Origin: Planotetraspora thailandica | GTDB taxonomy: Bacteria; Actinomycetota; Actinomycetes; Streptosporangiales; Streptosporangiaceae | NCBI RefSeq assembly: GCF_016863335.1 | Contig: NZ_BOOR01000007.1 | Coordinates: 310,001-374,000 of the forward strand | Direction of reading: 5' to 3' | Length of the DNA: 64,000 nucleotides | Shown: piece by piece, positions 57,997-64,000 of the stretch | Numbering within the stretch: the stretch's first letter is position 1 | Layout: each line of letters starts with the position of its first letter | Translations under genes and position numbers: made by a program | Notes under the pieces: generated by a model | Told to the model about the DNA's origin: nothing | Seen by the model: only the letters and a program-made list of their open reading frames with translations | Databases searched by the model: none

Positions 57997-59145
57997 GTGA
58001 GCTTGGATCTGGACTTCGCGGTCAGGCATTCGGGGCGGCAGGCTGCGGCGCTGACGCGGCGCGACGTGGCGCGCGTGCTGCTGGCCGTCCCATCGGGGCA
58101 GGCGCTGGTCTCCCTGTCCGACCTGCGCCGGGAGCTGCTGGCGGCGGGCAATCCGCTGTCGGCCGTGTTCTGGGACTCGGCCAGGGCCATCCTGTCCCAG
58201 ATCGAGTCCGGGGCGGCCACGGTGGGCGACGTCCAGCGCTGGCTGGAGGCCACGGGGACCGAGCCGATCCTGCTCACCCGCAGTTACTTCGTGTGGCCTG
58301 AGGAGAACGAGCGCGGTCCGGTGGCCACCGAGATGTACGAGCGCATGGTGGAGTTCCTGGAGGAGAAGGCGGCCACCGGCGAGATCGACGCCGACGCGCT
58401 GGCCGCCGGTGACGTCGGCGCCCGCCGCTCCTACGAGGACCTCCAGGAGCACTGGTTGTCGACGCCGCTGCCGGACGGGCGGGTGCCCAATGTCGTGGTC
58501 AGCGACGAGCAGGACCAGGAACTGTACGCGGCCTGGGACGAGGAGGAGGCGTTCGCGCTCAGCGAGCTGCGCCGGGTGCTCGACGACCTGCCCGAGCCGC
58601 CGCTGCCCGCCGACGATCTGCGCTCGGCCGCCGGGCGGCTCCGGGTGACGCTGACCCAGCAGGGCTATCCGGGCAACATCCTGCGGGCGTGCGCGGGGCT
58701 CGACGACGGCGTGCTCCCCGAGCGCGACGAGGATCTGTGGCTCACCGTGGCGGCCGGCATCGTGGCGCCGATCTCGGATCTGCCCGACGAAGAGGACGCG
58801 GCCCGCTTCTTCGACATGGAGGGAGAGCTGAGCCACGAGGACTCGATCCTGGCCTCCCTGTGCGCGATCCATCACGCGGACTGGCTGGCCGTGGTGATCA
58901 CGCTGGCCCGCTACGGCCCGGGAGTGCTCGCCTCGCCTGAGCGGATCGCCCGGTTCATCGCCGATTCCGAGGACATCGACGTGGAGCCGGACGAGCCCGA
59001 GGACCTGGAGGCGACCGAGATGTTGTTCACGGCGGTGACGCCGCTGTGGGCGCACCTCGGCATCGTGGACAAGGCCGAGGTGTTCACGCCGCTGGGCTGG
59101 TGGGGCCTGCCCAAGGCGCTCGAGCGGGCCTGGTCGGGCGAGTAG
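57997..59145 (+). CDS. Conserved protein of unknown function
   Basis: 382 residues, GTG 57997, with TAGGCT (57983-57988) 8 bases upstream, likely leaderless. I do not recognise a family. The protein is acidic (Asp/Glu about one residue in six), mostly helical, has no signal peptide or membrane helix, and shows repeated DDLPEPP/DEEDAARFF-like segments. The C-terminal GWWGLPKALERAWSG is the most structured part. It is a single gene between convergent units. Distant relation to plasmid or stress-related actinobacterial proteins cannot be judged. Confidence 0.75.
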   Translation: MSLDLDFAVRHSGRQAAALTRRDVARVLLAVPSGQALVSLSDLRRELLAAGNPLSAVFWDSARAILSQIESGAATVGDVQRWLEATGTEPILLTRSYFVWPEENERGPVATEMYERMVEFLEEKAATGEIDADALAAGDVGARRSYEDLQEHWLSTPLPDGRVPNVVVSDEQDQELYAAWDEEEAFALSELRRVLDDLPEPPLPADDLRSAAGRLRVTLTQQGYPGNILRACAGLDDGVLPERDEDLWLTVAAGIVAPISDLPDEEDAARFFDMEGELSHEDSILASLCAIHHADWLAVVITLARYGPGVLASPERIARFIADSEDIDVEPDEPEDLEATEMLFTAVTPLWAHLGIVDKAEVFTPLGWWGLPKALERAWSGE

Positions 59146-59151
59146 GCCGGG

Positions 59152-59460
59152 TCAGTCCGCGGCGTCGACGCTCTCGAGGTAGTTCTCGTCGACGAGGTCG
59201 CGGTATTCGGGGTGCCGCTCGATGTAACCCGCCACGAAGGGGCACAGGGGGACGACCTTCAGACCCGCGGCGCGGGCCCGGTCGAGGGCGGTGGAGACGA
59301 GTTTGCTTCCCAGACCCTTGCCTTCGAACTCGTCGTGGATCACGGTGTGGGTGAAGACGATCTTTCCGGGCCGCAGGCGGTACTGCGCGATGCCGGCGAG
59401 TTCGCCGTCGACCCGGATCTCGTAGCGTGCGGCCTCGGTGTTGTCCACGACCTCGGTCAC
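59152..59460 (-). CDS. GNAT-fold N-acetyltransferase (YjdJ/Gtn10 type)
   Basis: 102 residues, GTG 59460 overlapping the stop of the small membrane protein (GTGA). Short GNAT of the YidJ/NATD1 class: FTHTVIHDEFEGKGLGSKLV is the acetyl-CoA P-loop region and VVPLCPFVAGYIERHPEYRDLV is the C-terminal signature with the conserved Cys-Pro-Phe. It probably acetylates a small molecule or protein. Co-translated with the small membrane protein. Confidence 0.92.
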   Translation of the reverse strand: MTEVVDNTEAARYEIRVDGELAGIAQYRLRPGKIVFTHTVIHDEFEGKGLGSKLVSTALDRARAAGLKVVPLCPFVAGYIERHPEYRDLVDENYLESVDAAD

Positions 59461-59648
59461 TCTTCGGCTCCGTTCTTGGCGCTCTCGCGGGTCTCCTGCT
59501 TCTCACCGTGCTCGTCCTGCGCACGGACCTTGGCGAACTGCCTGTTCATGGACTTGATCAGGAAGAACAGCGCGAGGCCGATGGCGGCGACGACGGCGAA
59601 GGCGAGGATCCCCGGACCGATGTTGCTGTAGTCGGGTGTGACGTTCAC
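59457..59648 (-). CDS. 63-residue single-helix membrane protein
   Basis: 63 residues, GTG 59648. TAAGCT (59656-59661) lies 7 bases upstream, so leaderless. One membrane helix (about 12-33, GILAFAVVAAIGLALFFLI) is followed by a charged tail with a KVRAQDEHGEKQETRES helix. Function is unknown, but small proteins of this kind are often encoded between mca and GNAT genes in actinomycetes. It overlaps the GNAT gene. Confidence 0.82.
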   Translation of the reverse strand: MNVTPDYSNIGPGILAFAVVAAIGLALFFLIKSMNRQFAKVRAQDEHGEKQETRESAKNGAEE

Positions 59649-59655
59649 GGAACTC

Positions 59656-59661
59656 AGCTTA
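59656..59661 (-). promoter_or_regulatory. -10 box of the small membrane protein gene, overlapping the mca stop
   Basis: TAAGCT on the minus strand has its first three bases (59661-59659) shared with the TAA stop of mca, and lies 7 bases before the GTG at 59648. Confidence 0.45.
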
Positions 59662-60540
59662 CGAGCAGGCGGGTGAGACCCCCGCGTGGATCCCCGTGAA
59701 CAGGTCGTCTTCGGGCAGCGTGGTGTCCACGAGGGACCGGGCCAGGTGGTAGTCCTCGGTGGGCCAGATCTCCTGCTGGATCTCCAGCGGGCACACGAAC
59801 CAGAAGCCGTCGGGGTCCACCTGCGTGGCGTGCGCCATGAGGGCGCGGTCGCGCGTCTCGAAGTAGTCCGCGCACGGCACCCGGGTGGTGACCTCCCACT
59901 TCTGCGGCCTGTCCTCCCAGCGGGCGATCCAGTCGCTGTACGGCGAGCCCATGCCGCGCTCGGTCATGGCCGCGTGGAGGGCCTCGAAACGCTCCTTGGA
60001 GAAACCCATGTGGTAGTAGAGCTTCAAGGGCTGCCAGGGCTCTCCGGTGCCCACGTAGCGGTCCGGGTCGCCCGCCGCCTCGAACGCCTCCACCGACACC
60101 CGGTTCGTCATGATGTGGTCGGGGTGCGGATAGCCGCCGTTGTCGTCGTACGTCAAGATCACGTGAGGCTGGAACTCGCGGATCGCGGCCACCAGCGGGC
60201 GGGACGCCACGTCGAGGGGCTGAAGGGCGAAGCAACCCTCGGGAAGGGGCTCGTTCTCGTCCTCGGGGAGCCCGGAGTCGACGAACCCGAGGAAACGCTG
60301 GTCGACGCCGAGGATCTCGCGCGCCTTGGCCATCTCCTCGCGGCGCACCTCGCCGATGTTCTCCAGGATCTCGGGGCGTTCCATCTTCGGGTTGAGGATG
60401 GAGCCCCGCTCGCCGCCCGTGCACGTGATCACGAGGACCTCGACGCCCTCGGCGACGTAGCGAGCCATCGTGGCCGCGCCCTTGCTGGACTCGTCGTCCG
60501 GGTGCGCGTGAACGGCCATCAGCCTCAGCGGTGCACTCAC
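59659..60540 (-). CDS. mca: Mycothiol S-conjugate amidase Mca
   Basis: 293 residues, GTG 60540 after GGAG. LmbE-like zinc enzyme: VHAHPDDESSKGA (metal-binding His13, Asp15, Asp16) and YPHPDH form the metal site, with VLVITCTGGERGSILNP nearby. It removes mycothiol-bound toxins as mercapturic acids by cutting the amide of the conjugate. Divergent from the DUF4307-greA operon, a conserved actinomycete arrangement. Its presence marks the organism as mycothiol-producing. Confidence 0.96.
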   Translation of the reverse strand: MSAPLRLMAVHAHPDDESSKGAATMARYVAEGVEVLVITCTGGERGSILNPKMERPEILENIGEVRREEMAKAREILGVDQRFLGFVDSGLPEDENEPLPEGCFALQPLDVASRPLVAAIREFQPHVILTYDDNGGYPHPDHIMTNRVSVEAFEAAGDPDRYVGTGEPWQPLKLYYHMGFSKERFEALHAAMTERGMGSPYSDWIARWEDRPQKWEVTTRVPCADYFETRDRALMAHATQVDPDGFWFVCPLEIQQEIWPTEDYHLARSLVDTTLPEDDLFTGIHAGVSPACS

Positions 60541-60689
60541 GGTTCTCCTCTAGGTGTCCTGTGCTCCCAAGAGAGGTTAGCTTCTAATCAGCCGTGTGCT
60601 TCGGATTCGCCCGCCCGCCCGCGACCCCGACCGGCTCTGAGGGAACAATTGACTCGCACAACGCCGACAGACCCCAGGGAGATTCCGTC

Positions 60690-61127
60690 ATGTCCAGCAA
60701 CGAGGCCGACGGCGCCCCGGCCGGCCCGGGACCCCGTCCGATCCTCGGCACGCCGGACGAGTTCACGCCGCGCCCCAACGGCCGCAGCCGGTTCGTGATG
60801 TACATCGTCGTGGGCCTCGTCGTGGCCCTGGTGGCGGGCGGCTGGGGATACGTCATGGTCGCGTTCAAGGGGAATCCGCAGGTGAGCGGCGAAGTCATCA
60901 CCTTCGACGTGAGCGAGCCGACCGTCGCGAAGATCACCTTCTCGGTGCACAAGCCCGCCGACCGGGCCGCGACGTGCCGCCTGCAGGCCGTGGACACCGA
61001 TCATCTGGAGGTCGGCAGTCGCGAAGTCGACGTTCCGAGCGGCAAGGCGGACGTTGCATTCAAGGAGACGCTGAAGACGACGTCGCAGGCCACGGCGGTC
61101 AGCGTTCAGTACTGCAATCTCGTATAG
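60690..61127 (+). CDS. DUF4307 membrane protein
   Basis: 145 residues, ATG 60690 with AGGGAG 8 bases before. A Pro-rich cytoplasmic start, one membrane helix (about 37-58, FVMYIVVGLVVALVAGG) and an external beta-sandwich with FDVSEPTVAKITFSVHKPAD and CRLQAVD plus a second Cys near the end. The family typically lies beside mca and greA in actinobacteria. Function is unknown. The greA gene follows 75 bases later. Confidence 0.93.
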   Translation: MSSNEADGAPAGPGPRPILGTPDEFTPRPNGRSRFVMYIVVGLVVALVAGGWGYVMVAFKGNPQVSGEVITFDVSEPTVAKITFSVHKPADRAATCRLQAVDTDHLEVGSREVDVPSGKADVAFKETLKTTSQATAVSVQYCNLV

Positions 61128-61202
61128 TGGATTCTTTGGGAAAGCGTTCGAAGGCGTTAACGTCCTAGCCTTCCGAGTCACTTACAGGAACAAGGAGAAC
61201 TC

Positions 61203-61703
61203 GTGGCCGTCTCCCAGAACGAGAACGTCACCTGGCTGACGCAGGAGGCGTACGACCGCCTCAAGGAGGAGTACGAGTACCTTTCTGGCCCGGGTCGCAC
61301 CGACATCGCCAAGAAGATCGAAGCTGCGCGGGAAGAAGGCGACCTCAAGGAGAACGGCGGCTACCACGCCGCCAAGGACGAGCAGGGCAAGATGGAGGCC
61401 CGCATCTTCCACCTCCGCCAGATCCTCGACAGCGCGAAGGTCGGCGAGGCTCCCCGCGCCGAAGGCGTCGTCGGCCCCGGGATGACGGTGACGGTCCGCT
61501 TCGGCGGCGACGACGAAGAGGTCACCTTCCTGCTCGCCTCCCGAGAGGAGAGCGGCGCGCCGATCGACGTCTACTCGCCGAAGTCCCCGCTCGGAGCCGC
61601 CATCAACGGCAAGAAAATCGGCGACAAGGCCACGTATACGCTGCCCAACGGCCGGCAGAACACCGTGGAAATCCTCGAGGCCGTGCCGTACATCGGCAAC
61701 TAG
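61203..61703 (+). CDS. greA: Transcription elongation factor GreA
   Basis: 166 residues, GTG 61203 preceded by AAGGAG. An N-terminal coiled-coil hairpin carries the tip acids in AREEGDLKENGGYHAAKDEQ, and the C-terminal FKBP-like domain ends with LPNGRQNTVEILEAVPYIGN. It binds in the RNA polymerase secondary channel and stimulates cleavage of backtracked RNA. All parts are present and length is normal. It follows DUF4307. Confidence 0.97.
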   Translation: MAVSQNENVTWLTQEAYDRLKEEYEYLSGPGRTDIAKKIEAAREEGDLKENGGYHAAKDEQGKMEARIFHLRQILDSAKVGEAPRAEGVVGPGMTVTVRFGGDDEEVTFLLASREESGAPIDVYSPKSPLGAAINGKKIGDKATYTLPNGRQNTVEILEAVPYIGN

Positions 61704-61724
61704 GGCGTATCTCACCCCGATCGC

Positions 61725-61758
61725 CGGGAGTCTCGCCAAAGATTGCGAGATTCCCGGT
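61725..61758 (+). terminator. Hairpin after greA
   Basis: A 13-bp stem with one G-T pair (61725-61737 with 61746-61758) and an 8-base loop begins 21 bases after the greA stop. No T-run follows. Confidence 0.65.
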
Positions 61759-61812
61759 CATAGGGCAGGCTCGGGGGTGGTCCGGGCGTTGGCTGCCGAA
61801 AGGGGTGAGATC

Positions 61813-63120
61813 GTGCTCGATGAGCGAGCGCGCCTCACCAGGCTTTTATCCGGGTTTTTAGCCGAGGTCCGCCAGGACCTCGCCCACAGCCCCCGAATCT
61901 CCCGGCGGCACTTCCCCCGGCCGCTCTCCTGGAACCCCCGCAAGACCGTCCCCGTCGTCTCCGCGCTGATCGTCACGGTGCTCGTCGCCGATGTGCTGGT
62001 CATGACCACGATGAACGCGTCCGAGCCGGTCGCCGTCGCGCAGGACAAGGCGGCCTTCCGGGAGCCGCTCCAGCAGCAGCCGCCGCCCCAGCCGCCCCGC
62101 GATCCCGGCGGTTTCGTGGCCGCCTCGGAGCCCGCGGCGCCTCCGACGCCGGTGGCCCCGCTCAAGAAGCTGATCTCCCCGCACCTGTTCGTGGTCGCCC
62201 CCCACCCCCTGTCCGCAGAGGACGTGGCCAAGGTCCGCAGGCAGAAAGGCGTGACCGGCACCGAGTTGGTCGACGCTGCCGAGGTGCGGATGGACGGCAA
62301 GCGGGTGCAGACGCTGGGGGTCGATCCCTCGACGTTCCGGCCGTACGCGCCGTCGCCGACCGCCAAGTCGGACGCCTTGTGGCGCAACATCGAGGCGGGT
62401 GACGTGGCCGTCTCGTTCGAGCTCGGCAAGGACGGCGGCGTGAAACTGGGCTCCTCCCTTGACAGCGGCGGGCGTGCGCTCCGGGTCGGCGCCTACGCGA
62501 CCGTCGGCATGGGGTCCATCTCCGCTGTGGTGTCCAAGCAGACGGCGAGGGCTCTCGGCATCCCCCAGGGCAACGCTCTGGTCGTCAGCGCACCCAGGAC
62601 CGACTCCCGGACGTTGCGGGCGAAGCTGCTGAAGTCCCTGCCCAAGGGCAGCCAGGTCGCGACGATCAATCCGGTTCTCGTGCAAGGCAAGGGCCGTACG
62701 GCATGGCCGGTCACCGCGTTCATGTCGGCCGACCAGATCCAGGTCGCGTTGCAGGCCGCGCAGAGCAAGCTGGGCCGGCCGTACGTGTGGGGGGCGGAGG
62801 GGCCGGACAGCTTCGACTGCTCGGGGCTCGTGCAGTGGGCCTTCGGCCAGGCGGGCGTGCGCATGCCGAGGGTCGCCGCACAGCAGTGGGCGACCGGACC
62901 GCAGATCCCGCTGTCGCAGGCACGGCCGGGCGATCTGATCTTCTGGCGCAACGACCCCACCAATCCCGGCTACATCTCCCACGTGGCGATCTACGTGGGC
63001 GGCGGGAGGATGCTGGTCGCGCCCCACACCGGGGACGTCGTGAAGTTCCAGGCGGTCTACACGAAGAATCTCGCGGGCGTCGTGCGGGTCAGCCCGGCGG
63101 CCGCCGCGCGCGTGCGCTGA
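61813..63120 (+). CDS. NlpC/P60 peptidoglycan hydrolase with MacB-like domain
   Basis: 435 residues from GTG 61813; a GTG at 61777 is an alternative. One membrane helix (about 45-68) follows a short basic cytoplasmic part, so it is anchored and faces outward. A central part (about 120-295) resembles the MacB periplasmic core. The NlpC/P60 domain (about 310-435) has Cys336 in DSFDCSGLVQWAF, His390 in ISHVAIYVG and a third polar residue near PHTGD. It should cut peptide cross-links of peptidoglycan at the outer face. Confidence 0.88.
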   Translation: MLDERARLTRLLSGFLAEVRQDLAHSPRISRRHFPRPLSWNPRKTVPVVSALIVTVLVADVLVMTTMNASEPVAVAQDKAAFREPLQQQPPPQPPRDPGGFVAASEPAAPPTPVAPLKKLISPHLFVVAPHPLSAEDVAKVRRQKGVTGTELVDAAEVRMDGKRVQTLGVDPSTFRPYAPSPTAKSDALWRNIEAGDVAVSFELGKDGGVKLGSSLDSGGRALRVGAYATVGMGSISAVVSKQTARALGIPQGNALVVSAPRTDSRTLRAKLLKSLPKGSQVATINPVLVQGKGRTAWPVTAFMSADQIQVALQAAQSKLGRPYVWGAEGPDSFDCSGLVQWAFGQAGVRMPRVAAQQWATGPQIPLSQARPGDLIFWRNDPTNPGYISHVAIYVGGGRMLVAPHTGDVVKFQAVYTKNLAGVVRVSPAAAARVR

Positions 63121-63138
63121 GCCCCTCGGCCCGGCCGG

Positions 63139-63771
63139 TCAGACGGGCAGGCCGGCTTCGAGGAAGCCGAGCGCCTCGTCCACCAGTTCGGGGAGTGGCC
63201 GGGCGCCGTCATGCTCGACCCAGACCTTGATGCAGGGCAGCACCGCTCCGATCACGGCCCCCACCAGGACCTGTACGGCGAAGCCGCGCGGGTCGCGGCC
63301 GGTGCGCTCGGCGACGGCGCGCGTGAGCAGGTCGATCGTCGCGAACATGCCCTCGACGGTCCGCACGCGCAGCGCGGGGACGCTGAGGGTCAGCTTGGTG
63401 CGCACGAAGATCTGGGCCAGTTCCTCGTCGGAGATCTCGGTGAAAGCGGCGCGGAAGGCGTTGCGGATGGCCGTCAGGGGCGCGGGGCCGGGCGGCTGAC
63501 GCCGCAGCGCGGCCTCGAGCATCGGGTCGTAGTCGTCCTGGATGATCACATCTTCCTTGGTCGGGAAGTAGCGGAAGAAGGTGCTGGGGGAGACCTCCGA
63601 CGCCTCGGCGATCTGCTCGACCGTCGTGGCCTCGTATCCCTGGGCGGCGATCAGGCGCAGTGCCTGCTCCTGGATGGTCCGCCGCGTCTTGGCCTTCTTC
63701 CGCTCTCTCAGGCTCATCGCCGGGCGCTCTGGAGAGTGCAGGTGCCGGTCAGTGCTGGACGGTGAGCTCAT
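63139..63771 (-). CDS. TetR-family regulator
   Basis: 210 residues from ATG 63771; an ATG at 63717 would give the more usual MSLRERKKAK start. The helix-turn-helix has ATTVEQIAEASEVSPSTFFRYFPTKED. The C-terminal ligand domain is all-helical. It overlaps the end of the MFS exporter gene by about 23 bases if the long start is right, so the pair is probably one unit with the regulator controlling the exporter. The ligand is unknown. Confidence 0.92.
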   Translation of the reverse strand: MSSPSSTDRHLHSPERPAMSLRERKKAKTRRTIQEQALRLIAAQGYEATTVEQIAEASEVSPSTFFRYFPTKEDVIIQDDYDPMLEAALRRQPPGPAPLTAIRNAFRAAFTEISDEELAQIFVRTKLTLSVPALRVRTVEGMFATIDLLTRAVAERTGRDPRGFAVQVLVGAVIGAVLPCIKVWVEHDGARPLPELVDEALGFLEAGLPV

Positions 63772-64000
63772 GCTCCGATTGTGCCGTCCCCGCAGGCCTC
63801 GCCGTACGGCCCGGCAGGAAGATCGCCATGAGGATCGCGGCCACCAGGGCGGCGAGTCCGCAGGCGAGCAGGACCTGGTCCATCCCGCCGACGAAGGACT
63901 CCATGGCGGTTTGGGCGAGGCTTCCGTCGCCGACTGCCAGCGCGCCGGAGATCGAGTCCTTTGCCATCTCGGGGGCGCCGTCGGGCAGGCCGTTCACGTA
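63749..64000 (-). CDS. MFS transporter, C-terminal part (5' end outside window)
   Basis: 83 residues are visible; the frame stays open to the right edge of the window. A final hydrophobic helix (VLLACGLAALVAAILMAIFLPG) and a short charged tail are typical of the last helix of DHA2-type 14-helix exporters. GSLAQTAMESFVGGMDQV before it matches that family. It forms an operon with the following TetR gene and is likely a drug or metabolite exporter. Only a fragment, so this is family level. Confidence 0.75.
   Translation of the reverse strand, partial: YVNGLPDGAPEMAKDSISGALAVGDGSLAQTAMESFVGGMDQVLLACGLAALVAAILMAIFLPGRTARPAGTAQSEHELTVQH

Overview
The window is high-GC actinobacterial chromosome. 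It has many GTG starts, 4-base stop/start overlaps, leaderless promoters with a TANNNT box 6-8 bases before the start codon, a mycothiol conjugate amidase, an F420-type pyridoxamine-oxidase-fold protein, and the order mfd - lipoprotein - mazG - eno - divIC - DUF501 - ppx. This fits the order Streptosporangiales (for example Nonomuraea, Microbispora or Streptosporangium relatives). The family-level assignment is inference. No phage, transposase or cas gene was seen.

Region 1 (1-13.6 kb) is a surface or extracellular polysaccharide locus. A glycosyltransferase cut by the window edge and a WecG/TagA-type transferase are on the plus strand. Six minus-strand genes overlap by 4-12 bases: chain-length (Wzz-like) protein, O-antigen-ligase-like polymerase, kinase-fold protein, sulfotransferase, Wzx-like flippase, second sulfotransferase. 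Next to them are a secreted GH26-like hydrolase, an APS kinase (which makes the sulfate donor PAPS) and a methyltransferase. Together they suggest a sulfated polysaccharide. A two-gene XRE-ImmA protease / PIN nuclease module with its own palindromic leaderless promoter sits inside the locus (1.6-3.3 kb).

Region 2 (13.7-26.4 kb) is core metabolism: mfd, SurA-like lipoprotein, mazG, eno, divIC, DUF501, ppx, a PadR/HAAS pair, a cytochrome P450 and a family 5 uracil-DNA glycosylase. Between the lipoprotein gene and mazG (17979-18377) lies the most unusual element of the window: eight copies of a 20-base repeat, five pointing right and three pointing left, spaced exactly 53 bases apart within each arm.

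Region 3 (26.4-35.2 kb) holds an NDH-2 NADH dehydrogenase with two Rex-type operators, a 586-base gap without a gene, and a short-variable-arm tRNA with anticodon UAA. It continues with a ribbon-helix-helix/double Clp-N protein driven by a leaderless operator-promoter, an asparaginase, an orphan histidine kinase, a Bax-inhibitor-1 protein, two small genes and a thiolase.

Region 4 (35.4-64 kb) contains a PQQ-propeller lipoprotein, an SGNH hydrolase, the transsulfuration pair cystathionine beta-synthase and gamma-synthase/lyase, an MFS exporter, a MoxR-like AAA / VWA pair, a FIST sensor protein, a ROK kinase, a LysE exporter, threonine dehydratase and an M1 lipoprotein peptidase. It continues with hppD and its divergent Lrp-type regulator, a class A penicillin-binding protein, a thioredoxin-domain protein, a conserved unknown protein, a GNAT protein, a small membrane protein, mca, DUF4307, greA, an NlpC/P60 hydrolase, a TetR regulator and the end of an MFS gene.
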